Shown here one piece after another: positions 7,435-16,462 of a stretch of DNA of 64,000 nt. The stretch is taken from the NCBI GenBank assembly GCA_963701205.1, contig OY969575.1:1550001-1614000 (forward strand), read 5' to 3'. The DNA comes from JALZKA01 sp963701205 (GTDB lineage: Bacteria; Actinomycetota; Thermoleophilia; Solirubrobacterales; 70-9). The notes under the pieces were generated by a model. The model had not been told where the DNA came from and did no database searches. It was given only the letters and a program-made list of their open reading frames with translations. The first letter of the stretch is position 1. Each line of letters starts with the position of its first letter. A program made the translations under genes and the position numbers.

Positions 7435-10400
7435 ATGCCGCGTTTCTTTTCGATCAGGTTCCTGCTGCCCGCAATCGGGGCGCTTGCCGCACTCGCGGTC
7501 GTTCCGTCGATCGCGTCGGCGAGCACCGCCAGTGTCCAGGGCACCACCCTGCGCTACGACGCGTCGCCGGGTGAGACCAACAACGTCACAATCAGCGAGG
7601 CGGGCGGCACGTACACGATCACGGACACGGGTGCGACGGGTGGAGTGATCTCCGTCGGCGGCGGGTGTATCGACATACCGCTAGGCGGACCCGTTGACTG
7701 CTCCGGTGCCATCACCGACTACCAGATCGATCTGGACGACCAAGACGACACCCTTGTTATTGACTCCTCGGTGACGATTCCCGGCACCGCTAACGGCGGC
7801 GACGGCAACGACATCCTTACGGGCGGGAATGGCGACGACGAGCTCGTCGGCGGCGACGGCGCCGACACCCTTAACGGCGGTATCGGCAACGACACACTTG
7901 ATGGCGGTTCTGGCAGCGACGGCGGCTCCGGCGGTGACGGCAACGACACGATCATCGGCGGGACCGGCAACGACACCTTCGACGGTGGCCCGGGTGCAGA
8001 CACCCTTGACGGCGGCGCCGGCGTGGACACGCTTACCGGCGGCACCGGCGACGACGCCATCTCCGGCGGCAGCGGCAACGACACCCTGAACGGCGGCGAC
8101 AACGACGACGTTCTGAACGGCGACGCGGGCAACGACACGCTAAACGGCGACGCGGGCAACGACAGCCTGAACGGTGGCGACGGCAACGACAACCTCAATG
8201 GCTTGGCGGGCAACGACAACATGGTTGGTGGCGCGGGCGACGACGTCTTCAACGGCGGTACGGAAACCGACACGGCCGACTACTCCGCCCGGCTCGACAA
8301 CTTGACGATCACGATCGGTGTGGGCGCCAACGACGGCGGCGTTGGCGAGGCCGACGACGTCCAGATCTCGACGGAAAACGTGATCGGCGGCGCCGGTAAC
8401 GACAGCATTACCGGCAGCACAGCCGCGAACGTCCTCTCGGGCGGCAACGGCAACGACACGCTCAATGGTGGTGACGGCGCTGACACCCTGAACGGCGATG
8501 CCGGCAACGACACGCTCGACGGCGGCGCCGGCGACGACACCGAAAACGGTGGCACGGGCGACGACCTGTTCGTCACCGGTGCGGCCAGCAACGGCGCCGA
8601 CACCCTGAACGGCCAGGGCGGCACCGACACCGCCGACTACTCGCTGCGCACGAACGCCGTCTCAATCGACGTCACCATCGTGGGCGGCGACGGTGAGGCT
8701 GCCGAGAACGACAACATCGACGGCTCGATCGAGAACCTGATCGGTGGCTCGGCCGCCGACACGTTCGTGGGCGGCAACGTTGACAACGTCCTGACCGGCA
8801 ACGGCGGCAATGACGTCCTGACCGGCGGCGGCGGCAACGACACCCTGAACGGCAACGCCGGCCTCGACACGCTGAACGGCGGCGACGGCAACGACACGCT
8901 GAACGGCGGCACCGACAACGACACCTTGAACGGCGACGGCGGCACCGACTTGCTGAACGGCGGCGAAGGCGACGACCTGTTGGCCCCGGGCGAAGGTCAA
9001 AGCGACGTCGTCAACGGCGACGAAGGCACTGACACGGCGACCTACGCTGGCCGCCTCGACAACCTTGTGATCTCGCTTGACGGCGCTCCCAACGACGGCG
9101 CCCCGTTCGAAGGCGACAACATCCGCGGCACGGTTGAGAACGTGATCGGCGGCTCCGGTGCCGATCAGATCTCCGGCGACGCCGGCCCGAACGTCCTGAC
9201 GGGAGGCCCGGGCAACGACACGATCTCCGGCCTTGGCGGCAACGACACGTTGAACGGCGGAGCCGACAACGACACGCTGATCGGCGGCGCCGGCGCGGAC
9301 GTCTTCAACGGCGACGCCGGCACGGACACGGCCGACTACTCGGGCCGGACCGAGAACCTTGATATCTCGCTTGACGGTGCGGCACTCGACGGCGCCCCAG
9401 GCGAAGGCGACAACGTTGCGGCGAGCACGGAGAACGTGATCGGCGGCTCCGGGCACGACGTGATTACGGGCGACACCCAGGTGAACGTCCTGACCGGCGG
9501 CCCCGGCAACGACACGATTTCCGGTGGCGCCAACGACGACACCCTGAACGGCAACGACGGCACCGACACCCTGAACGGCGACGCGGGCACCGACACCCTG
9601 AACGGCGACGCGGGCAACGACACCCTCGACGGCGGCATCGGCAACGACACCGAAAACGGTGGCACGGGCGACGACCTGTTCGTCACCGGTGCGGTCAGCA
9701 ACGGCTCCGACACCCTGAACGGCCAGGGCGGCATCGACACCGCCGACTACTCGCTGCGCACGGCTGCGGTGACGATTGATGTCAACGCCCCTAACGGCGA
9801 CGGCGAGGCTGGCGAAGACGACAACGTTGACGTTTCGGTTGAGAACCTGATCGGCGGCTCGGCGGCCGACAACCTGACCGGTGGAGCGGTGGACAACGTC
9901 CTGACCGGCAACGGCGGCAATGACGTCCTGACCGGCGGCGGCGGCAACGACACCCTGAACGGCAACGCCGGCCTCGACACGCTGAACGGCGGCGACGGCA
10001 ACGACACGCTGAACGGCGGCACCGACAACGACACCTTGAACGGCGACGGCGGAACCGACCTGCTGAACGGCGGCGAGGGCGACGACCTGCTGGCCCCGGG
10101 CGAGGGCGAAAGCGACGTCGTCAATGGCGATCTGGGAACCGACACGGCGACCTACGCTGGCCGCCTCGACAACCTTGTGATCTCGCTTGACGGCGCTCCC
10201 AACGACGGCGCCCCGTTCGAAGGCGACAACATCCGCGGCACGGTTGAGAACGTGATCGGCGGCTCCGGTGCCGATCAGATCTCCGGCGACGCCGGCCCGA
10301 ACGTCCTGACGGGAGGCCCGGGCAACGACACGATCTCCGGCCTTGGCGGCAACGACACGTTGAACGGCGGAGCCGACAACGACACGCTGATCGGCGGCGC

Positions 10401-13131
10401 CGGCGATGACATCTTCAACGGCGACGCCGGCACGGACACGGCCGACTACTCAGGCCGGCCCGAGAACCTCGAGATCTCGCTCGACAACACGGCAAACGAC
10501 GGCGATCCCTTGGTGGGCGAAGCCGACAACGTCACCAGCACCGTCGAAAATGTGATCGGCGGCAACAACGACGACCTGATTTCAGGCGACACCGGCCCCA
10601 ACGTCCTGAGCGGCGGCCCCGGCAACGACGTGATCACCGGAGGCGACGGCATGGACACGCTCAACGGCGATGACGGTGACGACACGCTTGACGGCGAGGC
10701 CGGCAACGACACGCTAAACGGCGGCGACGGCAACGACACGCTGCTCAGCACCGGGCCCGGTGCTGACGGCTCGGACGTCTTCAACGGCGACCTCGGAGTG
10801 GATACCGCGGACTACACGGCCCGCACCGACGACGTCACGATCACGCTTGACGGCAACGCCAACGATGGATTCCCGGGCGAGGGCGACAACGTGACCGCCA
10901 CGGTCGAGAACGTCTCCACCGGCTCAGGTGACGACACGATCACCGGGGACGACAACGTGAACGTGCTCGACGGCGGCCCAGGCGACGACCTGATCTCCGG
11001 CCGCGGCGGCAACGACGTTCTGAATGGCGGTGACGGCCTGGACAGGCTGCTCGGCGGCAACGGCGACGACGTTCTGAACGGCGGCAATGACGACGACGTC
11101 CTTGACGGCGGCCTAGGTGCCGACGTCTTCAACGGCGACGCCGGCATCGACCTTGCCGACTACTCAGCCCGCAACGAAGACTTGACCCTGTCGCTCGACG
11201 GCAGCGCCAACGACGGTGCGAACTCGGGTGGTGAGGGCGACGACCTTACGTCAACCATCGAGAACATCCTTGGCGGCAACGGCAACGATGTCATCACCGG
11301 GGACGACCAGGTCAATGTCCTGACCGGCGGCGCTGGCGACGACGAGATCGGCGGCGGCGGCGGCAACGACACCATCAACGGCGGCATCGGCAACGACACC
11401 GTCGGCGGCGGCGCCGGCGACGACGAGATCAACGGTGGTAGCGGTGACGACACCCTGCTCGCAGGCCCCGGTGAGACCGGCGGCGATCTCTACAACGGCG
11501 ACGGCGGCATTGACACGGTGGACTACTCACTGCGCAATACGTCCGTGGACGTGAGTCTCAATGGTGCAGCCGATGACGGCGTGCCCGGCGAGGGTGACAA
11601 TGTCACCGCGACGGTCGAGAACGTGCTCGGCGGGTCGGATGACGACGAGATCACGGGCAGCAACTCGAACAACGAGCTGATCGGCGGCGCCGGCGACGAC
11701 GTCATCGAAGGCCTCGGCGGCGACGACGTCATCATCGGCGGCGGCGGCAACGACTCGCTCGGCGGCGGCGACGGCGACGACACCCTCGACGGCGGCCTCG
11801 GCGATGACAACCTGGTGGGCGGCCTGGGTGCCGACGACATCAACGGTGGCGCCGGCTTCGATACCGCCGATTATTCCGCGCGCACTGAGGACTTGGAGAT
11901 CAGCCTCGACGGCGCCGCCAACGACGGCGCTGCAGGCGAAGGCGACAACGTTCGCTCAACCGTTGAGTCGGTCATCGGCGGCAGCGGTGACGACGAGATC
12001 GAGGGCGCCGGTGGCAACGAAACCCTGATCGGCGGCCCAGGCGACGACATCATCCGAGGCCTCGCCGGCGACGATCTGATCGAAGGGGGGGACGGCAACG
12101 ACGACCTCCACGGTGGCACTGGGAACGACTCCCTGATCGGTGGCATCGGCGACGACAACCTCAACGGCGGCCTCGGAGCCGACGTCATCGACGGTGGCGA
12201 TGGGGTTGACACGGTTGACTACAGCGATCGCACGGAGGATCTGGAGATCTCGCTCGACGGTGCCGCCAACGACGGCGCCCCCGGAGAAGGCGACGATGTC
12301 AGCGTCACGGTTGAGAATGCAACCGGCGGCAGCGGCGATGACCTGATCACGGGTGACGGCGGCGCAAACAATCTGCAGGGCGGCGCCGGCAACGACACCA
12401 TCGACGGCGGCGCCGGCAACGATGTTCTCGGCGGCAGTGCCGGTAAGGACACGATCGAGGGTGGCACGGGTAACGACGCGCTCAATGGTGGCGCCGGCCG
12501 GGATCACCTCTCGGGCGGTGACGGCAACGACACGCTTGAGGGTGGTACCAAGCGCGATCATCTGCTTGGCGGCGCCGGCAACGACGAGCTCTTCGGTGAC
12601 GAAGGCAACGACCGCCTCAATGGTGGCCTCGGCGCCGACGTGATCGACGGCGGTTCCGGAGTCGACAAGGCCGATTACTCGGATCGCACAGCCGACCTGC
12701 GGATCCGCCTAGACGGTGCTGCCAACGACGGCGCACTGGGCGAGGGCGACGACGTGACCGCCACGGTGGAGAATGTCGTCGGCGGATCCGGTAGCGACCT
12801 GATCTTCGGTGACCTTCAGGACAACCTCCTGAAGGGCGGCGACGGCGACGACACCATTAAGGGTGCCGGCGGCAACGATCGACTGGTTGGCGGCCGCGAC
12901 CAGGACATCCTGCGCGGCAATGCGGGGCACGACAAGATCAACGGCAACGCTGCCAACGACCGTCTGCACGGTGGGCGTGGCAAGGATCGCTTCAACGCCG
13001 GTCCCGGCGACGACGTGATCCGCGCCAAGGACCACCTGCGCGACTTCGTCAACGGTGGCCCCGGCGACGGCGACAAGGCGTTCGCTGACAAGAAGGACCG
13101 CGTCGTCCGCGTCGAAAAAGAGATCAACTAG
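7435..13131 (+). CDS. Giant exported RTX calcium-binding repeat protein, 1,898 aa
   Basis: It starts 2 nt after the stop of a shorter paralogue. Residues 1-26 are a signal peptide (LAALAVVPSIASAS), followed by the same ~90-residue head. RTX nonapeptides then fill nearly the whole protein, split by 13 copies of the ADYS...TVENV.GGSGDD spacer. A stretch of three spacers with their RTX blocks is duplicated in tandem (period 1,110 bp, 370 residues). The tail is basic and ends in a short non-repeat segment. No catalytic domain is visible. Sec export is likely because of the signal peptide; a type I secretion C-terminal signal is not evident. Adhesin, S-layer-like or matrix protein are all possible. 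Confidence 0.88.
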   Translation: MPRFFSIRFLLPAIGALAALAVVPSIASASTASVQGTTLRYDASPGETNNVTISEAGGTYTITDTGATGGVISVGGGCIDIPLGGPVDCSGAITDYQIDLDDQDDTLVIDSSVTIPGTANGGDGNDILTGGNGDDELVGGDGADTLNGGIGNDTLDGGSGSDGGSGGDGNDTIIGGTGNDTFDGGPGADTLDGGAGVDTLTGGTGDDAISGGSGNDTLNGGDNDDVLNGDAGNDTLNGDAGNDSLNGGDGNDNLNGLAGNDNMVGGAGDDVFNGGTETDTADYSARLDNLTITIGVGANDGGVGEADDVQISTENVIGGAGNDSITGSTAANVLSGGNGNDTLNGGDGADTLNGDAGNDTLDGGAGDDTENGGTGDDLFVTGAASNGADTLNGQGGTDTADYSLRTNAVSIDVTIVGGDGEAAENDNIDGSIENLIGGSAADTFVGGNVDNVLTGNGGNDVLTGGGGNDTLNGNAGLDTLNGGDGNDTLNGGTDNDTLNGDGGTDLLNGGEGDDLLAPGEGQSDVVNGDEGTDTATYAGRLDNLVISLDGAPNDGAPFEGDNIRGTVENVIGGSGADQISGDAGPNVLTGGPGNDTISGLGGNDTLNGGADNDTLIGGAGADVFNGDAGTDTADYSGRTENLDISLDGAALDGAPGEGDNVAASTENVIGGSGHDVITGDTQVNVLTGGPGNDTISGGANDDTLNGNDGTDTLNGDAGTDTLNGDAGNDTLDGGIGNDTENGGTGDDLFVTGAVSNGSDTLNGQGGIDTADYSLRTAAVTIDVNAPNGDGEAGEDDNVDVSVENLIGGSAADNLTGGAVDNVLTGNGGNDVLTGGGGNDTLNGNAGLDTLNGGDGNDTLNGGTDNDTLNGDGGTDLLNGGEGDDLLAPGEGESDVVNGDLGTDTATYAGRLDNLVISLDGAPNDGAPFEGDNIRGTVENVIGGSGADQISGDAGPNVLTGGPGNDTISGLGGNDTLNGGADNDTLIGGAGDDIFNGDAGTDTADYSGRPENLEISLDNTANDGDPLVGEADNVTSTVENVIGGNNDDLISGDTGPNVLSGGPGNDVITGGDGMDTLNGDDGDDTLDGEAGNDTLNGGDGNDTLLSTGPGADGSDVFNGDLGVDTADYTARTDDVTITLDGNANDGFPGEGDNVTATVENVSTGSGDDTITGDDNVNVLDGGPGDDLISGRGGNDVLNGGDGLDRLLGGNGDDVLNGGNDDDVLDGGLGADVFNGDAGIDLADYSARNEDLTLSLDGSANDGANSGGEGDDLTSTIENILGGNGNDVITGDDQVNVLTGGAGDDEIGGGGGNDTINGGIGNDTVGGGAGDDEINGGSGDDTLLAGPGETGGDLYNGDGGIDTVDYSLRNTSVDVSLNGAADDGVPGEGDNVTATVENVLGGSDDDEITGSNSNNELIGGAGDDVIEGLGGDDVIIGGGGNDSLGGGDGDDTLDGGLGDDNLVGGLGADDINGGAGFDTADYSARTEDLEISLDGAANDGAAGEGDNVRSTVESVIGGSGDDEIEGAGGNETLIGGPGDDIIRGLAGDDLIEGGDGNDDLHGGTGNDSLIGGIGDDNLNGGLGADVIDGGDGVDTVDYSDRTEDLEISLDGAANDGAPGEGDDVSVTVENATGGSGDDLITGDGGANNLQGGAGNDTIDGGAGNDVLGGSAGKDTIEGGTGNDALNGGAGRDHLSGGDGNDTLEGGTKRDHLLGGAGNDELFGDEGNDRLNGGLGADVIDGGSGVDKADYSDRTADLRIRLDGAANDGALGEGDDVTATVENVVGGSGSDLIFGDLQDNLLKGGDGDDTIKGAGGNDRLVGGRDQDILRGNAGHDKINGNAANDRLHGGRGKDRFNAGPGDDVIRAKDHLRDFVNGGPGDGDKAFADKKDRVVRVEKEIN
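8480..10460 (+). repeat. In-frame tandem duplication within the giant RTX gene
   Basis: About 8480-9350 matches about 9590-10460 with a constant offset of 1,110 bp. Near identity runs through 8785-9340 versus 9895-10450. The unit is 370 codons and carries three spacer modules plus their RTX blocks. Near identity at synonymous sites suggests recent duplication or gene conversion. Confidence 0.85.
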
Positions 13132-13141
13132 GCGTAGGCTG

Positions 13142-13147
13142 TACCTT
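13142..13147 (+). promoter_or_regulatory. -10 box, leaderless GNAT transcript
   Basis: TACCTT is followed by exactly 6 nt and then the GTG start; no ribosome-binding site is present. Confidence 0.55.
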
Positions 13148-13153
13148 CCCGCG

Positions 13154-13702
13154 GTGGCCGCGGGAGCTCCCGACACAACTCGAATCGAGCTGCGCGACGG
13201 CAGCGCCGTGCTGATCGCTCCGCTGGCCCCCAGCGACAGGGAGCGCTACCTGACCGGCCTTGGGCGCGCGGGGCCGGAGGCGCTCTACAAACGGTTCATG
13301 ACGCCGGTCCCGCGCCTGACCGAGGCGCAGCTTCGTTACCTGCTGGAGATCGACCACCGCGACCATGAGGCGCTGCTGGTCGTCGATGAAGCCGGGGGTG
13401 AGGCGGTGGCGGTGGGCCGGTTCGTTCGACTCTCGCCCAGCGGAGCGGTGGCCGAAGTCGCCGTATTGGTGATCGACTCCTGGCAAGGCCGCGGCCTGGG
13501 CAAGGCACTTTGCCTCCTGCTGGCCGAACGCGCCGCCGCAATGGGCATCGAGCGCTTCGAGGCCACGGTGCTGCTTTCCAACAAGCCAATGCTGGCCCTG
13601 CTTGCCGTGATCGGGCGGCCCGAGGAGACGGGTAGGGACGGGTCCGCGGTGGTGATGGAGGTGGCCCTGCCGATCGTGGGCAGGGCCACCTCAAGCTCCT
13701 AG
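13154..13702 (+). CDS. GNAT family N-acetyltransferase
   Basis: 182 aa single GNAT domain. The acetyl-CoA loop is in the segment VIDSWQGRGLGKALC (Q/RxxGxG/A pattern), after a beta strand VAEVAVLV. The N-terminal ELRDGSAVLIAPL...RERYLTGL resembles the acetyltransferase domains attached to acyl-CoA synthetases and cAMP-linked protein acetylases, so a protein-lysine acetylase is possible; the substrate is unknown. The GTG start fits a leaderless promoter. The 3-prime end of the gene itself forms a long hairpin and converges on the next gene with a 1-bp gap. Confidence 0.82.
   Translation: MAAGAPDTTRIELRDGSAVLIAPLAPSDRERYLTGLGRAGPEALYKRFMTPVPRLTEAQLRYLLEIDHRDHEALLVVDEAGGEAVAVGRFVRLSPSGAVAEVAVLVIDSWQGRGLGKALCLLLAERAAAMGIERFEATVLLSNKPMLALLAVIGRPEETGRDGSAVVMEVALPIVGRATSSS
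13658..13692. terminator. Perfect 14-bp hairpin at convergent gene junction
   Basis: GAGGTGGCCCTGCC, a 7-nt loop, then GGCAGGGCCACCTC: a perfect stem inside the last codons of the GNAT gene, 12 bp before the end of the opposing gene. There is no T-run, so it is a structural or bidirectional terminator by inference. Confidence 0.6.
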
Positions 13703-13703
13703 C

Positions 13704-14126
13704 TCACCCGCCGACGAAGGTGATCGTCTGCGACTTGTCGCGCGAACAGCCCAGGCCCGTGCCCGGGCCGGGCTCGCTGGCGTCGTAATTGCGGACCTTG
13801 GCGTAGAACTTGGCACCCAGCGGCGGATTGCCGGGGTAGCTGACGCGCCAGTAGCCGTGAGCGTTCGCTTTGTCCTTGCCAATTTTCTGGTCGGGCCCCG
13901 ACTTTTTGCGAAACAAAAAGACCTTGCGGCCCTTCACGCATTCGGGAAAGTCGGACTTGACCTTGCCGTGATAGAGCGGCAGGGTCGGGCGAATCGTGAC
14001 CTTGGTCTGGGCGACCACGCGGGCCATGCCCGTTCCCGTGACCGCAGCCGTTGTAATCACCGTTGCCAACAAGGCGACGATTACAAGTCGAGCGCGACCG
14101 CTGCCGCCTCCTGAAACTACCTGCAT
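13704..14126 (-). CDS. Secreted protein of unknown function, 140 aa
   Basis: An N-terminal hydrophobic segment (LVIVALLATVITTAAV) suggests a signal peptide or membrane anchor. The mature part has KVTIRPTLPLYHGKVKSDFPECVKGRKVFLF and GYWRVSY, a beta-rich pattern like the small carboxypeptidase-regulatory or transthyretin-like domains found in secreted proteins; this is only a resemblance. Two Cys could form a disulphide. GGGGAGG precedes the ATG. No function is assigned. Confidence 0.7.
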   Translation of the reverse strand: MQVVSGGGSGRARLVIVALLATVITTAAVTGTGMARVVAQTKVTIRPTLPLYHGKVKSDFPECVKGRKVFLFRKKSGPDQKIGKDKANAHGYWRVSYPGNPPLGAKFYAKVRNYDASEPGPGTGLGCSRDKSQTITFVGG

Positions 14127-14226
14127 GCCAGTGCCTCCCCCGTTGCTGTTTCGCGACCGATGTCGCGCGTCGCGGCATCCTAGAGGTTCGCAGCGAACGG
14201 ATCGCCTGACCGCGAGATTCGGCCGC

Positions 14227-14232
14227 TAGACT
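14227..14232 (+). promoter_or_regulatory. -10 box of rpmE
   Basis: TAGACT, 8 nt before the rpmE ATG; there is no room for a leader with a ribosome-binding site. Confidence 0.5.
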
Positions 14233-14240
14233 GAAGCTCA

Positions 14241-14450
14241 ATGAAGGCCGCAATCCACCCCGAATACACGCTGGCTCACATTCACTGTTCGTGTGGCAAC
14301 AGCTTCTATACCCGCGCGACGAAAGCGGACCTTCACGTCGAGATCTGCTCAGAGTGCCATCCGTTCTACACCGGCAAGCAGAAGCTGGTGGACACGGGCG
14401 GGCGCGTCGAGCGCTTCCGGCGTCGCGCCGCCAAGAGCTCTTCCAAATAG
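14241..14450 (+). CDS. rpmE: 50S ribosomal protein L31 (zinc-binding form)
   Basis: 69 aa. It starts MKAAIHPEY and has the L31 motifs CSCGNSF and CSECHPFYTGKQK. The four Cys (C16, C18, C37, C40) mark the zinc-binding C+ form rather than the zinc-free paralogue made under zinc shortage. It heads the common actinobacterial cluster rpmE-prfA-prmC-tsaC. Confidence 0.97.
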   Translation: MKAAIHPEYTLAHIHCSCGNSFYTRATKADLHVEICSECHPFYTGKQKLVDTGGRVERFRRRAAKSSSK

Positions 14451-14554
14451 GCGAATCAGGGCCCGCGGGGCGACCTCGCGCCGGAGCGCCGGAGCGTCGG
14501 AGCTCGGTGCGACCATCGTGACGGACCCGTCAAACTCTGGGCCGTGACCAGGCG

Positions 14555-15622
14555 ATGATCGAGAAGCTCGTTGAACAGATCGAGAACCGGTTCGCGGAGC
14601 TCGAGTCACAGATGGCCGATCAGAGCGTGATCGCCGATCAAAGCCGCTACGCAGAGGCTGGGCGCGAGTACCGACGGCTGGGCGCCGCCAAGGAGCTCGC
14701 CGCCGAATGGCGGACGCTTCGCGACGACCTCGAGGGCGCCCAGGAGCTTTTGGCCTCCGATGGCGAGGACGAAGAGCTTCGGGCAGTCGTTGCCGAGGCC
14801 CCGAAGCGCATCGAGGAGATCGAGGAGCGGATTCGGCTCGCGATGGTCGAGTCGGATCCCCACGACGACAAGAACGTGATCGTGGAGATTCGGGCAGGCG
14901 CTGGCGGCGACGAGGCGGCGCTGTTTGCCGGCGATCTCTACAAGATGCTCACGCGGTATGCGGCCGAGCGCGGTTTCGCCACCGAAGACCTCTCGCTCTC
15001 GGTAGCGGACATGGGCGGGTTCAAGGATGCGACCTTTGCCGTCAAGGGCGACGCGGCCTACAGCGTCTTCAAGTTCGAGGGTGGGACGCACAGGGTGCAG
15101 CGGGTTCCAAAGACCGAGTCGCAGGGCCGGATCCACACGTCAACTGCCACGGTCGCTGTCTTGCCGGAAGCTGAGGAGGTCGAGGTGCAGATCGATACCT
15201 CAGATCTCCAAATCGATGTCTATCGATCCTCCGGGCCGGGGGGGCAGTCGGTCAACACGACCGACTCGGCGGTGCGGATAACCCACAAGCCGAGCGGCAT
15301 CGTTGTCTCGATGCAAGACGAAAAGTCGCAGCTTCAAAACCGCGACAAGGCAATGCGCGTCTTGCGCGCCCGTCTATTCGAGCGCAAGATGGCCGAGCAG
15401 CAGGCCGAGATTGCCGCCGATCGGCGCTCCCAGGTGGGTACCGGCGAGCGCTCGGAGAAGATTCGCACCTACAACTATCCGCAGGGTCGGGTTACGGACC
15501 ACCGGGTCAAGCTCACCGCCCATAATCTGGATGAGGTTCTTGCCGGCGACCTGTCCGAGTTCACGGACGCGCTTGTGGCCGAGGAAAAGCGCGCCCGCCT
15601 CGCTGCTCAGGCCGAAGGGTAA
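14555..15622 (+). CDS. prfA: Peptide chain release factor 1
   Basis: 355 aa, full length. The catalytic GGQ is in SSGPGGQSVN near residue 228, and the RF1-type features KFEGGTHRVQRVP and TYNYPQGRVTDHR are present. It reads UAA/UAG stops and triggers peptide release. The ATG is preceded by a weak AGG. It ends directly against the prmC GTG (stop TAA then GTG with no gap); PrmC methylates the Gln of this GGQ motif, so the order is functional. Confidence 0.97.
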   Translation: MIEKLVEQIENRFAELESQMADQSVIADQSRYAEAGREYRRLGAAKELAAEWRTLRDDLEGAQELLASDGEDEELRAVVAEAPKRIEEIEERIRLAMVESDPHDDKNVIVEIRAGAGGDEAALFAGDLYKMLTRYAAERGFATEDLSLSVADMGGFKDATFAVKGDAAYSVFKFEGGTHRVQRVPKTESQGRIHTSTATVAVLPEAEEVEVQIDTSDLQIDVYRSSGPGGQSVNTTDSAVRITHKPSGIVVSMQDEKSQLQNRDKAMRVLRARLFERKMAEQQAEIAADRRSQVGTGERSEKIRTYNYPQGRVTDHRVKLTAHNLDEVLAGDLSEFTDALVAEEKRARLAAQAEG

Positions 15623-16462
15623 GTGGCCGCAAGTCCCGTCGGCGAGGCGCTGAGCGCCGCGGTCGATGCCCTGACTGCGGCTGGGGTGGATTCGCCCCGG
15701 CTCGATGCTGAACTCTTGCTGGCCGAAGCGACCGGCCTGAGCCGGGCGCAGCTTGCCGCCGGGCCAGATTCCGGCATCGAGTCTGCGGCCGCACGATCCT
15801 TCGCCGAGTTCGTGCGCCGGCGCTTGCGGCGCGAGCCGGTCGCCTACATCCTGGGGCGGCGTGGGTTCCGCAGGCTTGAGCTCCAGGTTGACCGCCGGGT
15901 GCTGATCCCGCGGCCTGAGACGGAGCTCCTTGTGGACTTGGCGCTCGAGTTGGAACCCGGCACCGTTCTTGACGTCGGCACCGGCTCGGGAGCCATTGCG
16001 CTGGCCGTGGCCGACGAGCTGCCTGGGGCTCGCGTCCTGGGTACGGATCTCTATGCGGATGCTCTGGATGTGGCGGAGCGGAACGCCATTCACCTCGGCC
16101 TGGCTGACCGGGTGAGCTTTGAACCCGGGTCCCTGCCGGCTTCGGGCAGCTTCGACTTGCTGCTCGCCAACCTGCCGTACGTCAGCGCGCCGGATTGGCG
16201 TGGGCTGGAGCCAGACCTGCGCGATTTCGAGCCGCGTGGGGCGCTCACGCCGGGGGAGACCGGCCTTGAGGCAATCGAGGCGATGCTCGGCGAACTTGCC
16301 CTGCGTGACGAAATCACGGCGGCGACTATCGGACTTGAGGTGGGCGAGGGCCAAGCCCGTACCGTCGCGGAACTGGTGCGCAGGGCCGGCTACGAGGCCG
16401 TCGAGGTGCGCCCAGACCTTGCCGGCATCGAGCGCGTGGTTGTGGGTGGACCGCGCCAATGA
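15623..16462 (+). CDS. prmC: Release factor glutamine methyltransferase
   Basis: 279 aa. It has a helical N-terminal substrate domain, then a Rossmann SAM domain with VLIPRPETELL, DVGTGSGAIAL (SAM glycine loop) and LLANLPYVS. It N5-methylates the GGQ Gln of release factors. The usual active-site NPPY is NLPY here, a visible departure, although the final Y and the Asn are kept. The start GTG abuts prfA and the stop overlaps tsaC (ATGA). Confidence 0.92.
   Translation: MAASPVGEALSAAVDALTAAGVDSPRLDAELLLAEATGLSRAQLAAGPDSGIESAAARSFAEFVRRRLRREPVAYILGRRGFRRLELQVDRRVLIPRPETELLVDLALELEPGTVLDVGTGSGAIALAVADELPGARVLGTDLYADALDVAERNAIHLGLADRVSFEPGSLPASGSFDLLLANLPYVSAPDWRGLEPDLRDFEPRGALTPGETGLEAIEAMLGELALRDEITAATIGLEVGEGQARTVAELVRRAGYEAVEVRPDLAGIERVVVGGPRQ

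Noticed and set aside
6137..7435. Long minus-strand ORF of 432 codons, and other antisense ORFs through the RTX region
   Set aside because: The repeated GGC/GAC/AAC codons leave other frames open by composition; the plus strand has signal peptides and RTX motifs.
5500..13000. CRISPR-like or satellite-type short repeats
   Set aside because: The periodicity is codon-phased and encodes RTX nonapeptides; spacing and spacers do not fit an array.
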